A DNA stretch of 64,000 nt from Atopsyche davidsoni (GCA_022113835.1 JAILWY010000018.1:15043501-15107500); one strand, 5' to 3'. Positions 14,701 through 27,843 are shown, counted from the first letter of the stretch. Notes: a model not told the origin generated them from the sequence alone. Made by a program: numbers and translations.

Positions 14701-15065
14701 TTTTCCCTTTTTTTTTACTTTTATTTCCATTATGTTCCAGTATTTGGGAATAGGGTTCTTTGTGTGTGACCATAAGGATATTTTGTTTAGAGGTATTCGA
14801 CTAAAAGTCTACTTTTGTTCGGTGATACTTCGTTGAAGAGGTTCTTCTAGGTAGGTGTGACTTCTTGTAGTTTGTATGGGTTTCTTAGAAAACCTGTATT
14901 ACAATGATTTTTATTGAAAGTAATGACTGCTTCTTTTAACAAAAGGGATATGTCTACCGTATAGTTTAAAGTATTTCATATCATCAGTGAACCAACCATT
15001 TTTTTTGGCCGATTCGACCATTGAAAGTAAATATTTTTTAATTTTGATATTAAAATTTATATAAA
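14701..15065. other. T-rich spacer, nothing recognised
   Basis: Ordinary AT-rich sequence between the SINE remnant and the next island. Confidence 0.45.
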
Positions 15066-15350
15066 CAACGCAATCTACCCTTATAAAGAAGCAGGCAGCC
15101 CCTGGTATGCGTTGATGCGCTGGTGTTGGCGAGCAAGGGTCGGGCGGTGGGGTGACAGGGTGATAGGGTGACAGGGTGGCTGGGCGGCGAGTCCCGGGCG
15201 TGCGTCATCAGAGGTCGTGCAGAGTTTGTGGTCACGTGATGCAGACAACTTAACGACATGCATGCTGGAATTTGTATTATTATACAGACCTGCGGCGGAG
15301 AATCTAAAGTAAAACCACCCCAAAAGAAACAAAGGGTCACGAAAATAGGT
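15066..15350. promoter_or_regulatory. GC-rich island with E-box
   Basis: A 280-bp block that includes a GGGTGACA-type tandem repeat, GGTCACGTGATGC (CACGTG E-box, bHLH-type) near 15230-15243, and a purine-rich tail. Minus-strand frames of up to about 95 codons exist but are proline/threonine-rich readings of the tandem repeat and do not look like a domain. Putative regulatory element. Confidence 0.35.
15150..15181. repeat. 8-bp minisatellite, about 3.5 units
   Basis: Units GGGTGACA, GGGTGATA, GGGTGACA, then partial GGGTGG, head to tail. A local duplication within the island. Confidence 0.85.
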
Positions 15351-16105
15351 CAGAGAAATATATCGCGGGCTCTTGTTTATGAAACGTTTGTCACATTATT
15401 GTAAGAAGTTGCACATACTAATAATGAAATGTAAACAGATAGATACCGATGTACTATAAGTAAAAGCAGGCCCTGTAAACCAGTGTTCTAAATATCACAT
15501 CTTGTTTGTTTTGTAGGCAGCCTAGTGTTTGTAAGTTATGTTGAAGCTTAAAACGCAAGTGTTTTCTAGCATATTTATGTGTCTCTGCTCAGGAAGCACA
15601 AATATTTCAACGCAGAATAATTCTGATACTAGAGATGGACCTACAGCTGTAACTTTTAAATAAATAGAGAATTTTATGTACGTATTATTATTAATTTGTT
15701 TTAGAGTATGGTAGACACAGTATCAAGTCAAGTTGTTTGTTATGAGTTTTCCTAAATATAAAAGATATTAGCTTTTATAATGTTATATAGTGACGGGCAA
15801 AGCATTAAAAAAAATTAAAAGAATACGTTTGATATGCCAAAAATATATACCTGATTTCAACTAACATGATTTATTCAGAATACGCTGTTTTAAAGAATAT
15901 TTGTGAACGCGAAATCCACCATCTCAGTAATCGCTTTTATTTTAAAGATATTTTTTTCACGATAAACTTATTTGATGACAGAGAAAAGAGTATAAAAAAC
16001 TATGTCGTCTATTAACTACAGTTTCTCTACATATTGTCGGTAATATATAGCGTTGAAAAACACCAATAAATTAAACAATTAAATATCACAATCATAATTA
16101 AATGC
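15351..16105. other. AT-rich DNA, nothing recognised
   Basis: AT-rich spacer without a supported feature. Confidence 0.45.
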
Positions 16106-16275
16106 GAAAACATCAAAAGAACTTTCAGCCAGGTCTCTGTATTGACCGTTGGATATTTTTCCGTGACTCAGCTGGGAATGTTGACGTCGCGACGCTGCGC
16201 TGGCGTCTCCTGACACCGGCCATTGGGCTGCGTGGGTCTCCGATATAAATAGTGCGTCGACAAAAATGTAGCGCA
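16106..16275 (+). promoter_or_regulatory. GC-richer island with TATA-like box
   Basis: The block includes TTGACGTCGCGACG (CRE/ATF-like TGACGTC), an inverted CCAAT box (CCATTGGG, about 16219-16226) and TATAAATAG at 16244-16252. Their order and spacing resemble a small core promoter on the + strand. No long ORF follows, so any transcript would be noncoding or have distant coding exons. Confidence 0.3.
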
Positions 16276-17874
16276 TATCAACTAAGCACCTAGGAGATAC
16301 AGAATCTGTGGACGTTGACTGAAAAGTAGTCGATGGTTTTCCTCTTAGGTCGAATTCTCACTCTTGAGTGTATCTTGTGAACAACGAATGAAGGATTGTT
16401 TATTATAATTTTTAAATAAAAAATATGTGTTTGAGTCATTGTGACGTAAGCTAAGGATTGAGTTTTAAAATAACGAGATTTGTAAATATAGTATTTTTAT
16501 ACAATTGCAAATAAACGAGATGTTTTATCGTATCATGTTTTAGTAATAAACTGTACAACAAATTTGAGGGCCTTTGATAAATCATTACTAAAGCAAAAAG
16601 CTACTCAAACACATTTGACGAAATGCTCACATAAACAAATGGAATTGTACTGCAAGATTATTTGACTTGTATTACTTACCTTCACTGCGTTTGATATATG
16701 AATAAACGTTACAATGTTGATTCGGAGAAGTCACCGAGTGGAAAGGAGTCGTTATTGTGACAGTAATGAGCGATAAAAAAGTTAATATAACTACCGAGCT
16801 CGCCACCCGTCTTCATATTAAGGAGCTTTTTATGTTCTCAAGATGTGAAAGTTAATCTACTGAAATAAATAAATCGATCCACACAAAAATAATTTTTGAG
16901 TTGCCGGAACTTTCTCAGATAAACTAACTATGTTTAATAGTCTGTAAAGAAACTTTCAATGTTTCAACTTTTTTGTATTTTAATTTCAGTATAAAACCAA
17001 GCCTGAGCGCATTCATGTCGGAAGTAAGCTTTTCTTGTACAAAAAACATTATTAAAGACTTTTAGTACTTTTTTTCGAGTTCTTATTATTTGTTCACTTA
17101 ATTTATTAATGTTATCAATGAATTATTACGGACAGTTTTAAAAAATATTATTATTCATTTTTATTCCTACTGATAATTATTCTGTGAATATTTTCATTCA
17201 AATAACCCAGGAAAGGCGGATTCCCCTAAATTCAAAAGGTTGTGTTATTTTAGGCCATTAAAATATACGATTAGTTTGTGATATAAGCATGTTAAGGTCG
17301 TTATAACTGCATTAATGGCTTGGGTGCTTTACGAATACCGCTGTGTACTAATTGGGCTTTAGTCGCTGGGTTTAAGACCCTGAAATGTTATTTGTTGATA
17401 GAGATACACTTAATCGTGTTATACTATAAAGGAGTGTTATATACATCGAAGTAAAAAAACTAAACAAGTTTGTAACAAAAAGTAAACTTAATAAAACTAT
17501 AAATTTTGACGGAAGGTTTCTATTCTATAGCTCAAAACCTTATGATTGAAATTGGATTGAAATGAAATTACAACAAAGGATATACATTGATATTGTGTTG
17601 ATATGAGATTAAACTTGGTTTCTCATACTTAAGATACCTAAGGCGTATTTTTTTACAATTAAAAAAATATAAAATAAGGAAAGATTATTCAAATTAATTA
17701 TTGCATGCATTCAAATCTCTGTATTAAAGAAAACAAAGATATAGAATGCAATAATGTTTTGTTATTATGGTTTCAACAATGCCCATAATCCACCCCTAAA
17801 ACATAATGCAATCTTTATACAACAGAGATAGCTCTGTAGGTAAGTAAGCACACGACATTAAGGAGAATCATTCG
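16276..17874. other. AT-rich DNA with one small GC patch
   Basis: Mostly AT-rich. A short patch at about 16790-16825 (CCGAGCTCGCCACCCG) is the only GC-rich spot. Nothing else is recognised. Confidence 0.45.
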
Positions 17875-18090
17875 GAGATAAAGGGGTGGAGAAGCAATGT
17901 TATAGGTCTCGGAATAAAAAGCGACGGGCTCCTCGCGTCGAGGAGAGCGGCACCCTCGGGGGAGCCCTGCCAGCATCCCCCGCGCTGCAGCCCCTCGAGG
18001 ATTAGCCCCATATCACGCGCCTATGCCAGCCAGCGGCCTACGAATTACCTTATTATTGAGACACATCCTTAAACAATTTTCCGCTGCGAG
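17875..18090. promoter_or_regulatory. GC-rich island with homeodomain cores
   Basis: About 215 bp with a GC-rich centre (17925-18005), a CTCCTCGCGTCGAGGAG inverted repeat near 17930-17946, GGATTAGCCCC (Otd/Bicoid-type core) and CGAATTACC. The + strand is open for about 50 codons but Arg/Ser/Pro-rich, as expected from its composition. Putative regulatory element. Confidence 0.37.
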
Positions 18091-18352
18091 AGATAGAGTC
18101 GAACACGGCATTAAGCACTTTTTATTGCTGGAGTTTATACGTGTCTAATAATATGTATAGTATAACTGCCATTGGAAGGATTAAATTTTTTTTAATGTGT
18201 TTTTATAATTCCTTATGGTAACGAGGGTTTATTTTTTTGATTTGTTACTATGACATTAATAATTTTTAAGTTTTAATTTTATTTATATGATAAATAATTT
18301 TATAGGGTTTTTCACATTAAAATTTTCAACGTTAAGTGTAAAATTAATATTA

Positions 18353-18700
18353 CTATTGCTTGTTAGCTCCGAGATGCACCGAGTTAATTCCAATGAGTGG
18401 GTGTAGAGTCGGCAATCTCGCGGCATATAACCTTAGGCCATCGTCTCTGCTGATGTTTTCAGGGAGCTTTAAAAAATAAATTGCCTTCTTAACAAGATGA
18501 GTGTATATGCTTCTGGTTATGACCAAAACTATGCCTTGAAACGAGAACGAGTCCGCCACTGAATCCGTGTATCTGTATGCGATATTTCTGGAGACCTGTC
18601 CTACGTATATAAGATACAGGTTCGCAGAAAAGGATATACTAAAAAAATCACAGAAGATGGCCGAAACGTTACACCCCAAGCAGCACAATACCAAAGTTAC
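18353..18700 (-). other. island with a 113-codon minus-strand open frame
   Basis: Balanced-composition block open on the minus strand for 113 codons but without an ATG at its head; the first sense codon after the upstream stop is not a start. The translation has mixed hydrophobic stretches and no motif I recognise. In this base composition a few such frames are expected by chance in 64 kb. It could be a decayed exon or a conserved noncoding element. Confidence 0.2.
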
Positions 18701-18829
18701 CCGACCAACTCATAACATTGACTGCCAAAATTTATGAGCCGGTCAAAAATCAATGATCGCTTGAAAAAAAATGACTTTTTTGAATTTGAAATCAGCTGTT
18801 GAAGACAGTAGAAAATAAAATGTCAATAA

Positions 18830-18930
18830 AGTCTCGAGTTGAATTTTTTCTCCTCTGTCGGGGCCGCCGCCTGAGCCAGCGAGGGGCCGACCCGGTGTGG
18901 AATTTTAATATAATCTCTTCGCTTAACGTA
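18830..18930. promoter_or_regulatory. GC-rich island
   Basis: About 100 bp centred on GTCGGGGCCGCCGCC and GAGGGGCCGACCCGG, in AT-rich surroundings. The GGCC/GTCGG elements are imperfectly inverted. Function unknown. Confidence 0.28.
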
Positions 18931-20319
18931 ACGCTGCCGTTTACCAATTCTGAAAATTTAAAAACATGAAAAGCTTGCAAAATGTTGTGCAAGTGTATAT
19001 TTTTAAGCATTTTTCACGAATATAATAAAATTTCTAAAAAAGGAAGTATTATATTATTTTCATTATTATAATATCTTAACTTCTTGAAAGTGATTTTTTA
19101 TATAACTTACACATTCACGTATTAATTATTTCAAGAGATATTGAAAGTTATAACTTAAATTAAATAAATATAAAAAATAAATTTCACTATCAAATAATAC
19201 TCATCGAAAGTTCAGTGAAACATTGAACTGATCAAACAGTTAAAATATACTCTACTTTATCCTGGTTAATATTTAATTATAAAAATATTGATGAATTTCC
19301 ACAGTGAATAATATAAAATATCATTATCTCAAAAAGGTTTCCAGGTGGATGTTTTTAGTTTTTTTTTTAATCTTTGTAATTTTTATTATTTTATTTTCAT
19401 ATTGTATTAAGAATTATCATTTTGCAATTTAATATAAAACGTATCTAAAACAATGTAAAAAGTAACATAAATAAATTAAAATTTATTTATTTAAAAAAAC
19501 CCTAAAAAAAGATCTTTAAAATTGGATTCTGGAAATCACGGAACTCCATATCAAAGACTTTTATAGATCTTTGTGCTCGGCAGACAAGAGAAAAGTTATG
19601 CTACAATAAAAATGTAGCTAAAAGGGCAAAGCAATGGGGTTTTTGGCCTACATATGACAACAAAAAATATTTTTTTATTTGTATATAACGCACTTTAGAT
19701 TATCAAAGAAACAAGAATATATCAAGAATATTATTTCAATATTGATGAAAAAAAAAATTCAGTTTCAAAAAAGGTATAAAAATAATATAAATATATTTAA
19801 AGATTTAGTAATCTGATGTTAAAAAAATACAGCATATGAAAATTTAATTGAAAAAATTAATACCTCAGATGAAAATGTTTTGAAAAGTTAACCAACGTTT
19901 GAGGTTGATGGATTATAAATGTCAGTCCGATATAAGAAAAATTTGAATTTAACAAAATAAGGCTTTTGGGATATTTGTCATGAGAGATAAACAATTATGT
20001 AGTTCAGGCAGAATAAAGTAACAAACAACCAAAATCATCAAGGTTCCCATATATTTATAAAATGAATACACTTGGTTGAAATCTAAACAAGTATAGAACA
20101 CATTTTACTAAAATAAATACATTTTAATATATACTCCTACAATAAATTACAACCACATACCTCCTAAAATATTACTATTCGTTATTCATTTTTAATAAAC
20201 ATATCCAATTAAAATAGAATTACTTCTAATTCTAACAAAGCTTTTCAAGGTATTGAAGAGCCGATCTAATTACACATATCAACTAATTTGATGATATATA
20301 CTATAAGCAGAGAAATAAA
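18931..20319. other. very AT-rich DNA, nothing recognised
   Basis: One of the most AT-rich stretches of the window. No gene or repeat family recognised. Confidence 0.5.
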
Positions 20320-20420
20320 ATGAATTCGGCTCATTCTCTAATTACGAGGGGGATAACGTGAGATTATCGCTGCTGTTCCCATGTGTAAAGAGATTTAGGC
20401 ATGGGGTTTGAATGTTTCTC
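20320..20420. promoter_or_regulatory. small GC-richer island
   Basis: Contains TCTAATTACGAGGGGGATAACG, combining a homeodomain core with a GATA-like GATAA, and GAGATTATCGC. Putative regulatory element. Confidence 0.28.
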
Positions 20421-20624
20421 GAACATTTTAATGTAAATGTTTAATTATAGTAAAGAAAAAAACATGTATAATAGATATATAAATAAAATATTTGTATATT
20501 AAATTTCACTTTGAATTGAGTACATTCTGAATTAATTTCAGTATATATACCTTAGAGCTTGATTGTCTATTCTTATATCGTTTGTTATTAAATAATGAGT
20601 TGTTGTTGTATATTTTAATATTTT

Positions 20625-20790
20625 TTAATACCAGCGATACAAGCTCATCCATTATCCGAGTAGTAAAACGAACGCCGTTTCTCAGCCGATGTATCCTATC
20701 CGCAGGCTATCAAAAATACAGCTATCTAGAAAAATGTCTAACACTCAGCGCCTGTCTTCATCGGGATACGGCGTTTGATATTAAGTAGCT
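20625..20790. promoter_or_regulatory. GC-richer island
   Basis: A balanced-composition block (AACGAACGCCG, TCTCAGCCGATG, CAGCGCCTG). It is open on the + strand for over 60 codons without a good start. Regulatory or decayed coding; not resolved. Confidence 0.25.
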
Positions 20791-20863
20791 TTACCAGAAT
20801 AGAAAGCATAAGGAAACTCAAAGCACGCTTGTTACTAAAAAATGTATTCTAAAAAGATTTTTA

Positions 20864-20890
20864 TAAACACGTGTAAGCAACACACGTGTT
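20864..20890. promoter_or_regulatory. inverted repeat with paired CACGTG E-boxes
   Basis: AACACGTGT and ACACGTGTT face each other across 7 bp, each arm holding a palindromic CACGTG core. A second small inverted repeat, GCATCT/AGATGC, follows at about 20892-20908. Suggests a bHLH dimer platform; inferred. Confidence 0.35.
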
Positions 20891-20929
20891 AGCATCTCAT
20901 CAAGATGCAAACATCGCATTCTTTTAGAA

Positions 20930-22021
20930 TCAAGTTAAAAACCAATATTATTATATCAATTTTTTAAATTCGTGAAAACATTGTGATTTTTTTAAAAATA
21001 GGTTGTGATATAAAGAAATTAGGTATTTATGACGATAATTTATTTAATTGAATATTTTTTTTACCGCATATTTATTTGGTTCAAAAATATTTGCTTATTA
21101 TTACTGGCGTACTTATTGATATTAAGATCATTATAGATATCGACTCTTTAAGACTACTAGCTAGAGAGGGTAATAGAAACAGTGAGATGAGACGAAGAAA
21201 TGCCAATAAAGATTAAGTGCTTAATGCGATAAAATAAAACGACAGTCATTACCACTAGAAAGGTTGTATTTACCGCAAAAACTGGTCACAAATGTTATGT
21301 ATGAAAACATTCATAGACGGGATTATTTCAATGGAAGTTAGATAGAAAAATAAAATTCCATAATATTTAAGAGTCTCCTTCGAATTTTTTTGTTGAGTTA
21401 TTTAATTGTTATACAAATATAATGAAATCAGTTGCTTAGAAATCTTACTGTAGGAGCACTGAAAGAAAATGTCGTTGTTTCCGGGAGATGTTGTTATAAT
21501 GATGTCAGCTTTTAATAGGCCGTTTTTTGATTTGTAAATGCTAAGAAAAGTGCGTAATTTATGAGAAATATTTATTAAATGGTGGACTTATGTTTTTGGT
21601 TGATAAGCTGCGTCACGTCAAATTACACCGTTACGTAAAATATTACGTCTTTTTACAACGGCAGCCGAAGTCTACAACTAATCAAATAATTATTATACAT
21701 ATATAATATACAATATTCAAAAAAAAATTAAAACCCAATTTTTTACAATCGTCAAATAAAGTTAGATAGTACTTTGTAATATTATTTTTAAAATCAGTAA
21801 GCGCAAACAAACTATATTTGATTAATTTTACTATGATCAAAGTAAAGTAAGTGTGTTATGTGACAACTTACAGCACGCCAATAAATCTTCTATTCTTTCA
21901 ATAATGTCTTTGTTCCTTACAAATGAACATTCTCAAAGGAAGTGGACTTCGCTCCTCTTCCCAATAACAATTAACTTTACTTAAATAGCTTTATTTTACG
22001 ATATGTAATTTAAGTTCAAAT
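20930..22021. other. AT-rich DNA, nothing recognised
   Basis: AT-rich. A short ACGT-rich patch near 21608-21665 (GTTACGTAAAATATTACGTC) resembles bZIP half-sites. No gene seen. Confidence 0.4.
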
Positions 22022-22142
22022 GTTGTTGCATCTTTTAACACAATCCTTTTTCTACCCATTCTCTTAATGGCCCCAATGGCTGCGTCCATTGTTGTATGTC
22101 CATATGTTTGTTTCGGTGCAGGACTACGTCCTATTGTTGTAA
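22022..22142 (-). pseudogene. possible decayed transposase fragment
   Basis: The minus strand is open for about 40 codons and reads TYGHTTMDAAIGAIKRMGRK. That is loosely like the first helices of pogo/CENP-B-type transposase DNA-binding domains, where basic residues and a Tyr-Gly precede an alternating Ala/Ile helix. The remaining helix-turn-helix residues (Gly-Ile/Val-Pro-Lys-Ser-Thr) are not present, so the similarity is weak. Chance reading is possible. Confidence 0.18.
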
Positions 22143-22159
22143 TATGTCAATATATACCA

Positions 22160-22370
22160 ATGTACTTAGAAAGCTAGAACATAACTCGCCTGACCACCGA
22201 ACGAGACGCTGTCTGTCTGTCTGTCTGTCGGTGTGAATAAATCTACAATAATTGTCAATTGAAAGCTGTTATCATTTATCGACGTTGAACGAGAGTCCTT
22301 CAAATATTGTGCATCCGCTGGACGTTCACATGTCAAGCTAGTGACGTTCCGAGACGAGGCACATAACAAG
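22160..22370. promoter_or_regulatory. GC-richer island with (CTGT)5
   Basis: About 210 bp of balanced composition, with CTGT repeated five times at 22209-22228. The minus strand is open for 67 codons across it, with no domain recognised. Regulatory or decayed coding. Confidence 0.25.
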
Positions 22371-22635
22371 TGAATTTAATTATATATATCGATATCTCTG
22401 TCACATTTTTATTACAGATATATCACATCTTATTTTAATATATATATAGTATTTTTTATTAGAATGGTCATGTTGTGTAGAAACTGATAATTAGTTTTAT
22501 GAATGCTTGAGTGGGTATTTAGTTGTCGCTAAACGTGACTCGAATAGAAATTATTGAATGCTTCGTATATGGTGGAGATTTCCTATTATTTTTCACAAAA
22601 CAGGAAGCATGTCCCGGACACGGTACTTATAAAAT

Positions 22636-22718
<83 letters not shown>
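22636..22718. repeat. (TA)n microsatellite
   Basis: About 82 bp of nearly uninterrupted TA repeats. Confidence 0.96.
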
Positions 22719-22721
<3 letters not shown>

Positions 22722-23884
22722 ATATATTTATCATTAAATTAATAGAACAAATATATATGTGTTAAATTATCCATCATGTTTATTATTTTTATAGAGTAGT
22801 TATATTTAAGCATAAAGTTTGCTACGTTTCTCAAAAATATTATCATTTCTTTTGATAATGTCAAAAAAAAAACTGTAAATGAAAAGAAATATGTTGGTAT
22901 TAAAATGAGATATATTTGTATTTTTTGTGATTTCTTTTAGCTACTGGCGATATCAATAAGAGTCCATTTCTTTAGTTACCTTTTCGTTAGTATCAATATA
23001 TTATATTCATATTTTTAAATTTATTTTAAGTGCTCGTGTTCCAATAATGCTTTGATATTGACATGATTTTAATTATATTGTACTACTATATATATTTGTA
23101 TAGTAAGTGAGAAAATTTATTAGTTGAGAGTTTGCAGGACAACTAGTTTCAAATCTGAAGTTAGACAAGTTTACCAAAATTAGACGTTAGATGACAAACG
23201 GACGTTATTGGAAATGCTATAAGTCCCTTGCTAAATCAATAAAACAATGATGTAAGTGTCTTGTCAAAATAGTATCGATAAACAATCTCAATATATCAAT
23301 GTGTTGTTTCTATCTATTGAAAATAAGTATTGCATATTTTTAATTACTTATAAAGGTTGATGATAGTAAAGAGTAAAAATATGTAAAAATATTAAACAAA
23401 CTCATTTTCTATGGTGTTTTTGTACTCCTGACTTTTAAGCTATTGTATTTCAACCATTTTCAAGTAATGCATTGCGGATGATATTTAAAGATATTTGATA
23501 ACCAACAAGTCCTTAACGCGGCATAACTCCCATGAAAATAATTTTACCTCTAACGTCGCCATGACCTACTAATACAATAATTACAAACGTGTTTTTTTCA
23601 ATGCAGATTAAGTATTTAAATTAGAGTATTAATTGTGTTTTTCTCGTTTTTAAAACATAAAATTAATTATTTTCTTATTCTCTACATTATTTTTTTCGTG
23701 ATGGTAGTACAAGTTAAAAATTACTTTAAATTAATTTTATTTAAGCAAATTCATATAAAAATATTTTGCGATTTTTTAATCACGATAAATAAAGGAGTCA
23801 AATTAAAGATGATAAATTTGATTATTTATACAATTTTAATTTTGAAATAAAAAAGGTTTCAGTAATATCGCAAAAAGCAGTCTT
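22719..23884. other. AT-rich DNA, nothing recognised
   Basis: AT-rich spacer. A 71-codon + strand frame ending at 23850 is Ile/Phe/Lys-rich and is a chance reading. Confidence 0.5.
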
Positions 23885-24070
23885 TTTGTGAGGGCAGAAT
23901 GGGTCGCATTTACCGCCGCTAGGGCCTTTCTAATCTCGTGTAATTTTTCATTCATGGATCATAGAGACGAGAAATTATACGGTCCGGTCGCCTCTGGATT
24001 ATTATTCTCTGATCCAGCGGTGTTCAAGTTTATTTATATACTTGAAGGGTAATCGCGAGAAAAGTAAATG
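23885..24070. promoter_or_regulatory. GC-richer island
   Basis: A balanced-composition block with TTACCGCCGCTAGGGCC, GGTCCGGTCGCC and GGGTAATCGCG. No persistent coding frame. Putative regulatory element. Confidence 0.3.
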
Positions 24071-24624
24071 TAACGGAATATGTGTGTAAATTGAATAATC
24101 ATAAATATCAATTCTAATTAAACTATTAACATACTTCGTGAATCCAACTTAAATAATTTTATATTGCGAGTAAAAGACTAAGTGAAATATTTAATTTAAT
24201 TGCGAACCACGTGTTTAGCAGAAAAATGAGTTTTATGTCCAATAAATAGCTGAGCGTTTGTATTTTTTTGTTTACATTAATAAAATAGCGCTGCCCTACC
24301 AGAGGAGTAAAGTTATTGTCCTGCTAGTTGGAAACATTTTTTTTTAATGCTTATTCTCAGAATTGATACGCACTTATAATTTTATTCTTTAAATAAAAAA
24401 TATATTTTCTGTTTTCCAAAGCGTCATAACAATTGTTGATATTACAAAATATGCATATCTCGGCTACATGGTTAGAATTTTAACGTTCAAATAGATTTAA
24501 TCCGACGAAATAAAAAAACAACTGCGACGGTAAAAAAAATAATAAAAAGCTTACCAAAAATAGTCTCGTTCCCTGGTGAAACTTTTCAATCAAGTTGCGA
24601 AAGTTTTCGTCTCGGTGAAGAATG

Positions 24625-24765
24625 TTGTAAAAAGAAACGGCCGGATCAAAAAGGACGTGATATCTCACAAAAACCAAAGGGCGCCCCAGCGCCCCCGCAG
24701 CCTGATGCCGCCACCAACTCAAGGCTCGTGTCAACTTCCAGAGGGCCCTTCCTTTTTGATTAAAG
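24625..24765. promoter_or_regulatory. GC-rich island
   Basis: About 140 bp centred on GGGCGCCCCAGCGCCCCCGC. It is open on both strands for about 80 codons, the usual effect of high GC. Putative regulatory element. Confidence 0.28.
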
Positions 24766-27700
24766 AAAATTGTCCTATAATTCTCAGTTCTTATTGTGAA
24801 ACGACTTCAGCGTTAAGCTTGTAAAATTTAATTTACTGAAGCTTAATATTGTTACAAACATTGATAACAGTTTAAGCTAAACATTACTATGCTGTGTAAA
24901 TTTGCATTATATTACATTTTAAAACTCAAGGCTTTCCTGTCTCATTATGATTTAAAGATAATGATAAAGCGAAAAATTTGATTCTCTTCTGCGAATGAGA
25001 GAGTGTATTTAAATTACTTGTGACGGAAGAAGCGTTGATAATATGATAAATGCAATTAGAGTAAAGAAATTTTAACAAAACACTGAGAAACTGCCGAGGG
25101 CAATGTCATGCCTTTGCTTGAAAAAAAAAATATTTTACAAGAAAACTTTTATTTTGATAAAAAAATATATGTAAGGTATGTGTGTTAACATAACATTTAA
25201 ATTAAAAAAAAACTAAATTAAACTGAAATGCGTGTAAAATTATAAGTGGTTATGTTGTATACTTTGCGTTTAATTTAAATTGAATTTGAATGCACAAATG
25301 AATAAGCTTTGATATTTGAAATGTCTTGACTTGTTGACAAAAATAAATGTTATAATTTTTTTGTGTAATTTTAATTGAACACCAGCATCTATTCCGCATA
25401 TATTCTTATTATAGCTAAAATATAATCATTCAAATTTACCGTATTGTATACATTTAATTTGATTAATAAAATAATGTTTAATATTGATTTCAAACATTGT
25501 TTAATAATATCTTTTTTATATGGTTGATGAATGAAATATATGAGATGCAATTCCCGGTTTGATTTTTTAAAAGCCAACAGAGAAGTTAGCCTCTTATCAA
25601 GAAATAAGCAATTGAAATGAATATCATTGTTATTTTATGATAGTTCCTGAACTGCGTCGATGGGTTTATGGGCCCCACTTCCTTGACAGAGTGTTGACCC
25701 TAGAAGGGCCTCAAGGACGACAATAACGGAAATATATAAGTGTTTTATGTTATTTTGATTGTTTCCTGAAGAGTTTTGAATTCTGGGGTGAAATATTTTT
25801 GTAAGAGTTATGTTTAGAGTGCTGTTTTCACAGAATACAATGTTTGTAATAGAAATATTCATAGTATTGAAAATATTTTGACTTATTCAATATTATACAT
25901 TTTAATTTGATTTTAAGCTAATTTGTTTTATTATTTTAAACAACACTTGTTTAAAATATCCACATATAAACGAAATCTTTGTATTGCGGATAGCACAAAT
26001 AAAGTTTATTTTGTGTTTATATTTCCTTGAAAATCTTGTGTTAACTTGGAAAATTAAATTACGTGTTATTTCATCACTTTTATATTTTCATTTCAAGAGT
26101 TCGACCCTTCGTACCGCATTACCCGCTAATGCGAAGCTACAAGACTTGTCTGTTATTCCATTTTTTTATATTCCCTTGAGATTTATTTGTCTTTCAAGAA
26201 AGCCAAGATTATTTGTTTTATGAGAGTCGTTCATGTATTTTTTATAAATAAAATAAATTTGAAAATAGTCAAATCAGATTTAAAACAAGAAAAACAAAAT
26301 TGGACGCTAGAGTTTTAATTGTAAACTTTGTGAGAAACCTTAACAAAGCGTAATTTATTTCCTTATCTTCATTTTCATTTGGTTTGATTGAGAAACGAGG
26401 TCTTAGGTTTATTAAAATAATTTGTATGACAAATTAGACATTCTCTCACAACCATTGTGAATGGAATATCAATGACTCGAGTGCAAGCAAAAATTTAAAT
26501 TTGTTTTCGTGATTAGAATACATACACTTATATCCTAGGGATTATGAATATATCTTTGTAAATATTTCATAATGTTTTTTTAAGTTAATCTACTCTAACT
26601 TAATTTTAAAAATAAAAGATTAATTTCAAAATTGAATTAAAATAATCAGTCACAACATAACAGACTGTAAATAAAACTGTTACAATGTTTTAACGAGGTT
26701 TGTTTGAAATATTGTTTTACTTAAAAAAAGTTCAATCCAGATATTTACTTAAGCTCTGTGTGTTTTTAGAGATGGTATTTTATCCATTTCTTCTAAGAAA
26801 AAAAATGTTTATGATTTAAATGAACGTAGAATATTAATAAACATACTGTTTTTTTGGGTTAAAAAGTTATATCCATATATGTGTCTTATTCAAAGAAATT
26901 TTTTAATCTCTTGACATTTCTTGATTTTTTGACTATAAATATTATCAGATACATGGCTTTAAAAGTACGAATATTATTATAAATAGAAGATAGTTAAAGG
27001 AAAAATATTAATTCGATTCCAGTTTACTATCTAAAATATAAAAAAAAAAATTTTAGGAATATGTAAAATTTGTGAGTTTGTGTGATATTCTCGAGATAAC
27101 ATGGATAGTGTAAGTTGCAGTTTGTGCGATATTTTTGAGACTATGTGAATAATTTGCATGATATTGATAAAAATGAGTACGAAGATAGTTGTTTGCATTG
27201 ACTTGTTTTAAGTTGTCAAATATGATGATGGAAAAAAAAATACTATAAACAATAAATTTATACTCACAAGTGCCAGGTGGGGTTTTTAACTAATTAAAAA
27301 TAAAATACTCAATCAGATATAGATATTTGCTCTTAGTTAAAATTTGTAATGTATAATGATACAGAAATGAAGTAATTGAACATTAAAATGCATATGAACT
27401 TTCATAAATCAATTCGCATTTACGGAATTTAAAGTGATTTTTTAGTATTCTTTGTTGTTGATTGTATTATTTGTTTCCGCTGATACCTTGCTATCTGGGA
27501 AGTTAAAGGTAAATAAATAAATATTTTTTTAAATAGTCTATAGCTTCTATTATTAAACAATGTTGCGAAGTTGAATGTACTTGTACCTAAACCTTTAGAT
27601 GTATTTATAGAGTCACACAAGAAAATGTTATTAAACAGATATTCATAACAGATTTGTTAGTACTGTGTTTTATGTCTGTATTAACTACTGTATGTTGGTA

Positions 27701-27843
27701 AAATAAAAGTCTTATGGGTAATAAATCATTCACTTTTAATGACGATAGAAATGATTTATGTCGTACCAACCATGTTGTTTTTTATTCATTATTCAAATGA
27801 TGTGCTTGTAGTGCAACCTATCTTCGATATAACGAAATCACTA
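24766..27843. other. AT-rich DNA with one small island
   Basis: 3 kb of AT-rich sequence. Only 25640-25740 is GC-richer (GGGCCCCACTTCC, GAAGGGCCTC). No gene or named repeat is seen. Confidence 0.45.

Noticed and set aside
15050..15340. Minus-strand frames of 83-96 codons
   Set aside because: They translate an 8-bp tandem repeat and flanking GC-rich DNA; Pro/Thr/His-rich with no domain.
18353..18694. A 113-codon minus-strand protein
   Set aside because: No ATG at its head, no recognised domain, and a few frames of this length are expected by chance in this composition. Kept only as an island.
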